From an uncultured Demequina sp. (lineage in GTDB: Bacteria > Actinomycetota > Actinomycetes > Actinomycetales > Demequinaceae): a DNA stretch of 5,558 bases. The translations under genes and the position numbers were made by a program. This document shows, piece after piece, positions 1 to 5,558 of this stretch. The stretch lies in contig CALALQ010000504.1 of assembly GCA_937925595.1 (NCBI GenBank), positions 1-5,558 of the forward strand. Direction: 5' to 3'. The notes beneath the pieces were generated by a model. That model was not told the origin of the DNA. It searched no databases and worked only from the letters and a program-made list of their open reading frames with translations. Positions within the stretch are counted from its first letter, which is position 1. Each line of letters starts with the position of its first letter.

Positions 1-1149
1 GCACCATGCCCGTGACGGCGAAGAGCATCGAGAGCGGGATGGCGCACGCGACAATGAGCGCCGCCCTGAGATTCCCCAGCAAGAACAGCAAGACCACAAC
101 AACCAGAACTGCGCCTTCGAAGAGGTTCTTCTGGATGGTGTGCAGGGTCGCGTCGACGAGGTAGGTGCGGTTGTAGAGCGTCTTGATCACCACATTCGGC
201 GGCAGCGTTCTCTCGATCTGCCGCATCCGATCGTGGACATCTTCTGACACGGTCCGGCTGTTTGCGCCGAGCAGCATCATCGCGGTGCCGATGATGACTT
301 CCTGGCCGTCGCGCGTGGCAGCGCCGGTGCGGAGTTCCTTTCCGACTGCGACCTGCGCGACATCCCGGATCCGGATCGGCACCCCGTCGTCTGTCTTCAC
401 GATGATGTCCTTGATGTCTTGTGCATCGCGGATCAGGCCCGTCGCACGGACCAGATAGGCCTCGCCCGCGTGCTCGATGTACCCGCCGCCCGCGTTGGCG
501 TTGTTCGCGGCGATGGCCAGCGTGATGTCGCGGAAGGAGAGCCCGAACGCCATGAGCTTGGCCGGATCCGGCGTCACATGGAACTGCTCCTCGTATCCCC
601 CGATGCTGTTGACCTCGGTCACGCCCGGCACGGTGCGGAGTTGGGGGCGTATCACCCAGTCCTGGATGGTCCTGAGGTCCTGCGGCGAGTACGGCGCGCC
701 TTCCGCGTTCGGTCCGTTCGCCTCCACCGACCACATGTAAATCTCGCCAAGACCCGTCGAGATAGGCCCCATCTGCGGCTCGGCCAGTCCCGGCGGCAGC
801 GACTCGCGAGCCGCTCCCCGACGAGCTGTCGCGCCAAGTAGATATCCGTCCCTTCCTCGAACACGACCGTAACCTGGGAGAGCCCGTAGCGCGAGATCGA
901 CCTGATGTAATCGATGTTCGGCAAGCCTCCCATCGACCACTCGATGGGGAACGTGACCTGCTGCTCAATCTCGACCGGAGATAGGGCGGGCACATTCGTG
1001 TTGATCTGAACTTGGACATTCGTGATGTCCGGCACGGCGTCGATGGGGAGCTTCGAGAAGCTGTAGACGCCGATGCCGACGAGGGCGAGTGTGGCAAGAA
1101 GAACCAGCACACGCTGACGGATCGAAAAATCGATAATCTTGGCAAGCAT
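1..1149 (-). pseudogene. czcA: CzcA/CusA-type heavy-metal RND efflux pump, N-terminal third, frameshifted and cut by the window edge
   Basis: This is the inner-membrane, proton-driven pump of a tripartite heavy-metal efflux complex (HME-RND family). It starts at ATG 1149, with an AAGGAA ribosome site 6 bases upstream. The first frame gives about 114 family-like residues: TM1 at about 13-32, then LPIDAVPDITNVQVQI, QVTFPIE and SRYGLSQVTVVFEEGTDIY. Near base 808 the similarity moves to another minus-strand frame, which stays open to base 2 (about 269 codons). That frame carries RESLPPG, MGPISTGLGEIYMW, LRTIQDWVIRPQLR, VPGVTEVNSIGGYE and finally the hydrophobic TM2/TM3 region (VLVVVVLLFLLGNLRAAL). 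Without correction, the first frame ends at TGA 652-654 after 165 residues, the last ~50 of them Arg-rich and unlike the family. Family members are about 1,030-1,070 residues, so roughly 385 are visible. TM4 proton-relay and metal-site residues lie outside. Family assignment is firm; whether the gene is truly broken or misread is open. Confidence 0.9.
803..811 (-). other. Frame-break site in the czcA-like gene
   Basis: On the minus strand, the upstream frame reads VGERL up to codon 808-810. The downstream frame resumes as RESLPPG with CGC at 806-808. From memory, relatives read about ERL-(Q/A)-E-A-RE-x-LPPG here, so about three residues plus one base are missing. A 10-base loss fits both the lost residues and the shift. 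A loss between two short CGCG copies would produce the observed CTCGCGAG, but that mechanism is inference. A sequencing or assembly error in this GC-rich spot is the main alternative. Confidence 0.75.
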
Positions 1150-1155
1150 GTGTGG

Positions 1156-1161
1156 TTCCTT
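1156..1161 (-). promoter_or_regulatory. Ribosome binding site of the czcA-like gene
   Basis: The minus strand reads TAAGGAACCACAC before ATG 1149. The AAGGAA core lies 6 bases from the start and overlaps the TAA stop of the adaptor gene (1160-1162). This supports the start choice and suggests that translation of the pump is coupled to the adaptor. Confidence 0.7.
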
Positions 1162-2674
1162 AGTGATCGTGTCCGGCGGCGCTCTTTCCGAGCTCGGCTT
1201 TCATGAGAAAGCTGTTCGTGACGACGATGGGCGTGCCGAGCGCGATGTCGTCGCTCAGGATCTCCACCGCCACATCGCTCCGACGGCCCAAACGAACAGG
1301 CCTAGGCTCGATGCCGTCGTGATCCTGAACGAAGACGACCTCACGCCCCTCGTAGGTCTGAATCGCGCCGAGCGGCGCCACCCGGGCGGCGGGCGACTGG
1401 CCCGTCTCAACCCGGGCCGTCACGAACTCCCCGGGCTTCCATGCGCGATCGGTGTTCGGAACCACCACGCGAGCCTGAACGGCCCGGGTCCCTTCCGAAA
1501 CCAGCGAGCTGACATAGTTGACCACACCGGTGGCTGTCCGCCCCTCCGCCTGGACAACCACGGTTTGGCCTTCGCGGATAAGACCGGCGTATTCCGAGTA
1601 GACGGCAATATTGAGCCAGACGGTGTCGAGGTTCGCGATCGTGAAGATCGATTCCCCGTCGGTGACCTTCTCGCCGGGCGTGATGTGTTTCTCGACGATG
1701 CGGCCGGCGGCCGGCGCTCGTAGCTCGTACCGAGCCACCTCCGTATCCCGCTCGTCAGATATGTTCGCGACCTGGGCCTCCCTCAGGCCCAGGAGATGAA
1801 GCCGGCGTTTGGCATTGTCGACCGATGACGCCGCGACCGCCGCGCTCTGCTCGGCTTCTTGCAGCTGGAGCCGGTAGGTGAAGTCGACATCCTCGAAGGC
1901 GCCGAAGTAGTCCGCCTGGCTGCTGTTGTAGGCCTCCTGCGCCGCAAGCAGTTCCGCCTGCGTCGAGAGGTTCTTGGCGCGCAGTTCACGCTCACGCGCG
2001 TAGTTTGCTTCAGAAGACCTCAGTTTCGCGTAGGTGGAGATCAGCCGCCCCTTGTTCACCCCGATCAGAAGATCGGCCGACGACGCCCGAAGCGCGTCGA
2101 GCTCGGGATCGCTCCGAAGAATGGCGAGCAGTTTGGCTGTGTTCTCGCTGATTGTCCGCTGACGGGTGAGTTCGGCGTCCGCGATGGCCTTCGCCTGGAC
2201 CGCCTGCAAGTAGGCGATCTTCGCTTCGCCGAGCTCGGGGCTCTCGATCACGGCGAGCAGTGTGCCCTTGTCGACTTCCTCGCCCATGTATGCGAGCACC
2301 TCGGAGACAATCCCCGTAGCGCGCGGGGTGACGTGCAGCACGGTGTCCTGGTTCAATCCGACCTCGGCCGGGAGCGTCACATGCGTGGCGATCACGCCGC
2401 CGCTCAAGGCCTCGATCACAACGCCGGCTTCCTCCAGTTGTGCCGGGGTTAATCTGACAACTTCGTCGCCGTGCTCATCTTCGCCCTCGTGTTCGCCGTG
2501 GCCTTCTTCGCCATGTTGGTCGTGCTCGCCGGACTCGGCTCCGTGATCATGGCCATCACCTTCGGCATGCTCTGCGTGCGTGCCCGAACGGGAACGGCCG
2601 GAATCACCACAGCCCGGAAATGCGAGGAGGGCGAAAAGGATGAACGCGACGATGACGGTGTTCTTTGGAATCAT
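1160..2674 (-). CDS. czcB: CzcB-like periplasmic adaptor (membrane fusion protein) with His-rich N-terminus
   Basis: This 504-residue protein links the RND pump to the outer-membrane channel in the periplasm. Residues 1-22 form a signal sequence ending in FPGC, a non-canonical lipobox that could acylate Cys22. Residues 33-70 are a low-complexity His/Glu/Gly/Asp segment with nine histidines, and the protein ends in GHDH. The barrel-sandwich (lipoyl) halves follow at about 113-148 (TPRATGIVSEVLAYMGEEV) and 316-349 (YELRAPAAGRIVEKHITPG). A long, probably coiled-coil hairpin lies between them (about 150-312). The beta-barrel is at about 352-425 (TVWLNIAVYS, WKPGEFVTARV) and the membrane-proximal domain reaches about 490. 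ATG 2674-2672 overlaps the upstream stop as ATGA. I see no good Shine-Dalgarno sequence before it, so translation is probably coupled. The gene ends 10 bases before czcA. The role is clear from domains and context; the metal is not. The His segment suggests Zn, Ni, Co or Cu binding, by inference only. Confidence 0.93.
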   Translation of the reverse strand: MIPKNTVIVAFILFALLAFPGCGDSGRSRSGTHAEHAEGDGHDHGAESGEHDQHGEEGHGEHEGEDEHGDEVVRLTPAQLEEAGVVIEALSGGVIATHVTLPAEVGLNQDTVLHVTPRATGIVSEVLAYMGEEVDKGTLLAVIESPELGEAKIAYLQAVQAKAIADAELTRQRTISENTAKLLAILRSDPELDALRASSADLLIGVNKGRLISTYAKLRSSEANYARERELRAKNLSTQAELLAAQEAYNSSQADYFGAFEDVDFTYRLQLQEAEQSAAVAASSVDNAKRRLHLLGLREAQVANISDERDTEVARYELRAPAAGRIVEKHITPGEKVTDGESIFTIANLDTVWLNIAVYSEYAGLIREGQTVVVQAEGRTATGVVNYVSSLVSEGTRAVQARVVVPNTDRAWKPGEFVTARVETGQSPAARVAPLGAIQTYEGREVVFVQDHDGIEPRPVRLGRRSDVAVEILSDDIALGTPIVVTNSFLMKAELGKSAAGHDH

Positions 2675-4071
2675 GGCTGAGTCTCACTGAAAGAATCGCC
2701 CGGGGAGGAGTCGCGCCACGGCGCATCGGTCTGGGCGAGCTCGCGAAGCAGCGCGGCGGCCGCTTGCAGCCGGTAGAGCGCATCGACATACGCGATCCTG
2801 GATTCGATGACGACCTGCTGGGCGTCGAGCAGCCGCAGATAGTCCGCGCTGCCCCGCTCGTACGCTTGGCGTGTCAGATCAAGCGTTTGCTGGGCTTTGG
2901 GCAGCAGGGTCTCTTGATACCGAGTGGTTGCGATGCGCGCCGACTCGTACGCCGCCCATGCTTCCGAGACTTCTGCGATGAGTTGGAGCTGAACCTCTCT
3001 CAGTTGCGCGGCGCTCGAGAGCCGATCCGCCATCGCGGCGCGGATGTTGCCCTGGTTGCGATCAAAGAGAGGTATCTCCATGCCGACGCCGAGGTCGAGC
3101 GTCGTTTCGCCCTCCGGATCGGAGTACCGCGGGCCCGCCGACGCGACGAGGTTCGGCACGGCCTCGGCCTTCGCGAGTTCGTGGACGCTTCTGGCTCGTT
3201 CGATAGCGATGCGCGCGAGCGACACTCTGCTGTTCGCGGCGAGCGCGGCGGCAACGACCGCTTCCTGGCTCGGAAAGTGCGGGAGTGATCGCGGCGTATC
3301 CGTCAGCGGGATCTCAACAGTCCCGTCGATCCCTATCGCGGACGCGAGCGATCGAAGGGCCGCGTGCGCATCCAGCCGTGCGGACTCGAGGTCGATCTCG
3401 GCCTGCGCCTGAACGACCTCGGCGCGAAGCCGGTCCGGTTCGGTTGCGGCTCCGGCATCCACCTGCGCGTTCGCGGCGTCGAGGAGTTGCTGCGAGAGGT
3501 CGATGAGTTGGCGCCGGCTTTCCAGCCGTTCCTGCGCCGCCACGGCGGCGAAGTACGACCTGGTGACTCGGGAAGCAACGGCGAACTCCTCGGCGACGAA
3601 CGCGGCCTTGGCCGCGAGTTCGTCGGCCTGCGCCACTTCCCTCGCGCGGTCGAGCTTGCCTCCCAAGACCAGTTCCTGGCTGAGCAGATAGTTCGTTTCG
3701 CCGCCCTTTCCAGCTTCGGCGCCGAGGGACTCGGCGAAGAACTCGAACTGAGGGTTCGGGTACAGCCCGGCCTGGATCACGCGCCCGGCGGCGACATCGA
3801 CGTGATAGCCGGCGCTTCGGAGACTCGGCGTGTTGGCGATAGCGATGCGCACCGCGTCGTCGACGGACAGCGCGTCGAGCGCGGCGAAGGACGCGGCGGC
3901 TTCGTCCAGCTGCGCATCTGGAGAGAGTGTCGCCGCGATGCGTTCGTCAGAGTCTGCGTAGCGATCGCGCAACGATTGGTAGACGGCGTCGTCCCATGGA
4001 CGATCCATCGGCCCGGCGCAACCTGCGCCGAGGAGGCAGCCCAATAGAGCCGCTGCAAGCAAGCATTTCAT
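2671..4071 (-). CDS. czcC: CzcC-like outer-membrane efflux channel protein (TolC family)
   Basis: This 466-residue protein is the outer-membrane exit duct of the efflux complex; family members work as trimers. Residues 1-18 are a signal peptide (MKCLLAAALLGCLLGAGC). Cys18 could be a lipoprotein cysteine as in some relatives, though the LGAG before it is an imperfect lipobox. Two OEP repeats follow, at about 68-250 and 268-445. Landmarks typical of CzcC/CnrC-type members are LSVDDAVRIAIANTPSLRSA (69-88), GLYPNPQFEFFAE (102-114), SQELVLGGKL (131-140), VGMEIPLFDRNQGNIRAA (329-346) and AYERGSADYLRLLDAQ (403-418). The last has its first-repeat counterpart at about 200-219. Long Ala/Gln/Leu-rich helices between them fit the periplasmic helical barrel. 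The start is supported by AGGGA 6 bases upstream. The TGA stop overlaps the adaptor ATG by four bases. Length is normal and the frame intact. Confidence 0.93.
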   Translation of the reverse strand: MKCLLAAALLGCLLGAGCAGPMDRPWDDAVYQSLRDRYADSDERIAATLSPDAQLDEAAASFAALDALSVDDAVRIAIANTPSLRSAGYHVDVAAGRVIQAGLYPNPQFEFFAESLGAEAGKGGETNYLLSQELVLGGKLDRAREVAQADELAAKAAFVAEEFAVASRVTRSYFAAVAAQERLESRRQLIDLSQQLLDAANAQVDAGAATEPDRLRAEVVQAQAEIDLESARLDAHAALRSLASAIGIDGTVEIPLTDTPRSLPHFPSQEAVVAAALAANSRVSLARIAIERARSVHELAKAEAVPNLVASAGPRYSDPEGETTLDLGVGMEIPLFDRNQGNIRAAMADRLSSAAQLREVQLQLIAEVSEAWAAYESARIATTRYQETLLPKAQQTLDLTRQAYERGSADYLRLLDAQQVVIESRIAYVDALYRLQAAAALLRELAQTDAPWRDSSPGDSFSETQP

Positions 4072-4077
4072 CGGTAT

Positions 4078-4082
4078 TCCCT
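4078..4082 (-). promoter_or_regulatory. Ribosome binding site of the czcC-like gene
   Basis: The minus strand reads AGGGA followed by the 6-base spacer ATACCG and ATG 4071. The spacing is good. It places the start at a protein beginning with a clear signal peptide. Confidence 0.65.
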
Positions 4083-4104
4083 GAGTGATTCGACACGGAC
4101 AGAG

Positions 4105-4124
4105 CCACCGCGCCGGCGCGGTGG
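4105..4124. repeat. Perfect 20-base palindrome between the Cys-rich gene and the czcC-like gene
   Basis: Both strands read CCACCGCGCC followed by its exact reverse complement, with no mismatch. In RNA this could fold as about an 8-bp GC-rich stem with a 4-base loop. It lies in the 78-base spacer, 33 bases before the channel gene start. Neither side has a T-run, so it is not a canonical intrinsic terminator. It could be an operator, a processing or stability hairpin that sets relative expression, or a REP-like unit. Its existence is certain; its role is unknown. Confidence 0.7.
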
Positions 4125-4149
4125 AACGCGATCCGAACCAACTCAGGAT

Positions 4150-4599
4150 TTAGAGACGGAGCACGGTTGTGGAAACGCAGCACGTCACCTGGCGGGGTGG
4201 CCCCGTCATCCAGAGCGCGCGGCGCACAACCCACCCGTTCGGGCCGGGCTCAGCCGATACGATCGCCGGAGCCCCCGCTCCAACGCCGAGACCGAGTTCG
4301 AAGCGCAGTTCGTGCTGAGAGGCGACAATGCGGTCCCCGGTCGACAACGGCTCATCGACACAGGCGCCCGCATCACAACGGGAGTCCTCGCACGGTGAGA
4401 CCTCGGGAGCTCTCCGCTCCAAGTCAAGCCCCGTTCCGTCGTCAACCTCGCAAAGAACCCCGTCGAATTTCCATTCGACATGCGTTGCGCCGGAAGCGTC
4501 GCGGCACAGCAGAACGCCCAGCGGGCTCGCGGCGGCCGAGGCGATATACGCCCAGAGCAGCAGCCATGCTGAAACGAGTTGAATGACGGGACGAGTCAC
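4150..4599 (-). CDS. Small secreted cysteine-rich protein of unknown function, first gene of the metal-efflux cluster
   Basis: This 149-residue protein has a Sec-type signal peptide: hydrophobic core at about 8-19 (LVSAWLLLWAYI), likely cleavage after the SAAA near residue 24. The mature part has eight cysteines: C32, C50, C70, C75, C80, C140 and C141 among them with tight groups PCEDSRCDAGACVDEPLSTG (69-88) and TCC (139-141); counted strictly from the translation there are seven. It also has H40 and H96. I do not recognise a named domain. The order C...HVEW...C...C-x4-C-x4-C-x-DEPLS recalls small uncharacterised proteins that I remember seeing near Cus/Czc operons, but this is from memory. 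It lies 78 bases upstream of the channel gene on the same strand, so a periplasmic metal-binding, sensing or delivery role is plausible but unproven. GTG 4599 is the only good start in this frame, because an in-frame stop lies at 4633-4635. A GAGGT lies 12 bases upstream, a long spacing. Confidence 0.72.
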   Translation of the reverse strand: MTRPVIQLVSAWLLLWAYIASAAASPLGVLLCRDASGATHVEWKFDGVLCEVDDGTGLDLERRAPEVSPCEDSRCDAGACVDEPLSTGDRIVASQHELRFELGLGVGAGAPAIVSAEPGPNGWVVRRALWMTGPPRQVTCCVSTTVLRL

Positions 4600-4723
4600 G
4601 CTTGCGATGGTACCTCGTGCTGCGCGAAGTGGTCAAGGCATCGCATGCCCCGTGCTCGAGACTCCGAAGGTCGGCCGCGGCGTGCCGAAGATTACGCCCG
4701 AGACGCGACGGACCGGCCTTCCA

Positions 4724-4835
4724 TTCACGCTGCGACCTGCCTTGTTACGGAGATGGATCAGACTTCGATCCTGCTCTGCCATCGACACGAGCGATCACCG
4801 AGCTCGGCGTCGGGTACCGGCTTGTCGATCAGTAG
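4724..4835 (+). pseudogene. Possible decayed 3' end of a KdpE/OmpR-type response regulator gene
   Basis: The plus-strand frame ending at TAG 4833-4835 reads DFDPALP (from 4761) and then ITELGVGYRLVDQ (4794-4832). This closely follows the C-terminal end of KdpE-like winged-helix response regulators, which as I recall it runs LRRK(I/L)EPDPARP, a short linker, TELGVGYRLVD, and stop. Just upstream, another plus frame reads LLRRWI (4742-4759). One extra base at 4760 would join it to DFDP in the correct family register, so a +1 frameshift is inferred. Further upstream only scattered similarity remains (TLRP; LREVVKASHA at 4620-4649 is out of spacing). No receiver domain or start is visible, and that space is occupied by the opposite-strand gene. 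The tail match and the correctly placed stop make chance less likely, but the stretch is short. Confidence 0.42.
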
Positions 4836-4837
4836 GA

Positions 4838-4882
4838 ATTGCGTCCTCCATTGCGTCCTGACGGAGGCCCGAGACGCAATGG
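4838..4882. repeat. Direct repeat of ATTGCGTCCT plus an overlapping 10-bp inverted repeat
   Basis: ATTGCGTCCT occurs at 4838-4847 and again at 4850-4859, a 12-base period. The second copy is part of CCATTGCGTC (4848-4857), which is exactly complementary to GACGCAATGG (4873-4882) across a 15-base loop. CGTC-CT-GACG (4854-4863) is an alternative, mutually exclusive hairpin. This could be a binding site for a dimeric regulator or a leader RNA structure. It lies about 240-280 bases upstream of the first operon gene. No T-run follows it. Confidence 0.5.
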
Positions 4883-4906
4883 ACTGGTCCCCCACTCATC
4901 CGCCTG

Positions 4907-4936
4907 AACCGCCTTCCTGACCCTCTGAAGGCGGTT
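4907..4936. repeat. 10-bp inverted repeat with 10-base loop (terminator-like hairpin)
   Basis: AACCGCCTTC (4907-4916) and GAAGGCGGTT (4927-4936) are perfectly complementary around a 10-base loop. On the plus strand only three T residues follow, and on the minus strand none, so it is a weak candidate for intrinsic termination. Lying between the upstream minus-strand gene (stop at 5054) and the efflux operon, it may still separate the two transcripts. Confidence 0.5.
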
Positions 4937-5053
4937 TCCGAGCGTCTGAGGGCCGGTTTTGTTCGGCATCCTTTCGACTGTCGATCCGGTGGTCGAAGAT
5001 TGAGATCGCAACCGCTCGCGGGAGCTGATACTGACTCGGCCTCCGGCTGGCGC

Positions 5054-5558
5054 TCATGGCGGAGCAATCTCTCCCCCGCCACGGAGGCCCGCCTTCTCCA
5101 GCAACTTCAGAAACGCGAGCGCGGGGTCCTTCGTGTCGGTCGCTTGGTACACCGCCCAGTGCGCCCGCAGGTGTGCACGCAGGTACCCGATCACATGCCC
5201 GAGGAGGATCACGTCGTGATGGGGAGACGGCGACTCCGGGGGAAGGGAGCCGAACGCGACAAGACGAACGCGATGCCCGTGCGCCATGCTCGCGCGCCCG
5301 CGCCGGATCAACTCCTGAACAACCGGGCGTGCCTCCTCGGGATCGCAGCAGCCGAACCGCGCCAGCGCCGCGGAGAGCACCGCCTTGTCGATTGCGCCGC
5401 GATTCAGCGAGGCGCGGCCCTCTTTGACCTCCCCGATGATCATGTCGGGGAGTTCCGCACGCGCATCGAGCGCAGGATCGACAGGAAGCGCGGGCCCGTG
5501 CGAGCGACCCGACGCCGTGACCGCCTGTCCGGAGACGCTCGCGCGCCCGAACCGGAAC
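5054..5558 (-). CDS. Uncharacterised protein with PD-(D/E)xK-like motif, C-terminal part (start outside window)
   Basis: The frame is open from the window edge to TGA 5054-5056, giving 167 visible residues; an internal ATG at 5443 is unlikely to be the true start because similarity-like sequence continues upstream. At visible residues 37-47, PDMIIGEVKEG has a hydrophobic strand followed by E43-V-K45, the pattern of the (D/E)xK half of PD-(D/E)xK nuclease-fold active sites. A helical part follows (AALARFGCCDPEEARPVVQELI), then a strand HRVRLVAFGS, then VILLGHVIGYLRAHLRAHW and a C-terminal helix DPALAFLKLLEKAG. I recall similar uncharacterised proteins in other bacteria with the order PD-IIGEVKEG, RFGCC, GHR(V/I)RLVAFG and LGHV, but cannot name a family. 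The first catalytic Asp would be expected upstream, outside the window. It lies 454 bases from the efflux genes, so a functional link is unsupported. Confidence 0.72.
   Translation of the reverse strand, partial: FRFGRASVSGQAVTASGRSHGPALPVDPALDARAELPDMIIGEVKEGRASLNRGAIDKAVLSAALARFGCCDPEEARPVVQELIRRGRASMAHGHRVRLVAFGSLPPESPSPHHDVILLGHVIGYLRAHLRAHWAVYQATDTKDPALAFLKLLEKAGLRGGGEIAPP

Larger units (their letters stand above)
4600..5053. other. 454-base stretch without an intact gene; repeats and a probable gene relic
   Basis: No reading frame here looks like a complete protein. The plus strand carries a response-regulator-like tail ending at 4835. Two 10-bp inverted repeats follow (4848-4882 and 4907-4936), the first overlapping a short direct repeat. 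The operon promoter is expected here, or within the adjacent repeats, but I could not identify convincing -10/-35 boxes on the minus strand. I see no tRNA cloverleaf and no T-run terminator. Confidence 0.55.

Noticed and set aside
183..841. Several plus-strand open frames opposite the pump gene
   Set aside because: They lie antisense to a clearly recognisable CzcA sequence, are Arg/Ser/Pro-rich, and show no family-like motifs; long antisense frames are expected at this GC content.
1859..2452. Plus-strand 197-codon frame opposite the adaptor gene
   Set aside because: It mirrors the codon structure of the adaptor on the other strand and has no recognisable domain or ribosome site.
2665..4047. 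Plus-strand frames of 207 and 227 codons opposite the channel gene
   Set aside because: The minus-strand channel protein has complete family motifs throughout; the plus frames are compositional shadows.
4579..4920. Plus-strand 113-codon frame in the gap region
   Set aside because: Low-complexity Arg/Ser/Pro composition with no signal, domain or ribosome site; the better-supported reading of part of this stretch is the response-regulator relic in a different frame.
4907..4936. Calling the inverted repeat a firm rho-independent terminator
   Set aside because: The stem is good, but the loop is long and neither strand has a proper T-run after it.
4940..5040. Possible tRNA gene on either strand
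   Set aside because: A T-loop-like sequence is present, but the T-stem and acceptor stem do not pair and no D-arm is recognisable.
4795..5082. Minus-strand 95-codon frame containing DLNLRPPDRQS
   Set aside because: The peptide resembles known false translations opposite tRNA-like sequence, and the rest is Arg-rich without structure, so I do not call a protein.

Overview
The window holds the 5' part of a heavy-metal RND efflux operon, all on the minus strand. It is very probably from a high-GC Gram-negative bacterium. The GC-rich composition, the protein style and the small Cys-rich companion gene would suit Planctomycetota (Phycisphaerae-like), but that placement is inference. No rRNA, tRNA, CRISPR array or insertion sequence was found.

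Layout, read 5'->3' on the minus strand (from high to low coordinates). (1) 5558-5054 is the C-terminal part of an uncharacterised protein with a PD-(D/E)xK-like E-V-K motif; its start lies outside the window. (2) 5053-4600 is a 454-base stretch without an intact gene. It carries two 10-bp inverted repeats, a short direct repeat and, on the plus strand, what looks like the decayed 3' end of a KdpE/OmpR-type response regulator gene. (3) 4599-4150 is a small, secreted, cysteine-rich protein of unknown function. (4) 4149-4072 is a spacer with a perfect 20-base palindrome. (5) 4071-2671 is a CzcC-like outer-membrane channel protein (TolC family). (6) 2674-1160 is a CzcB-like periplasmic adaptor with a histidine-rich N-terminal segment; its ATG overlaps the channel gene's stop codon (ATGA). 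(7) 1149-1 is the N-terminal third of a CzcA/CusA-type inner-membrane RND pump, running off the window. Its reading frame is broken near position 808.

Together, adaptor, channel and pump would form a tripartite CzcCBA/CusCBA-type complex that exports divalent (Zn/Co/Cd/Ni) or monovalent (Cu/Ag) metal ions from periplasm or cytoplasm to the outside. The His-rich adaptor and Cys-rich secreted protein may bind metal at the periplasmic face. The metal cannot be decided here because the diagnostic TM4 and periplasmic-cleft residues of the pump are outside the window.

The system itself is a known type. The parts worth a second look are the frame break in the pump, the Cys-rich companion protein, the response-regulator relic and the palindromes.
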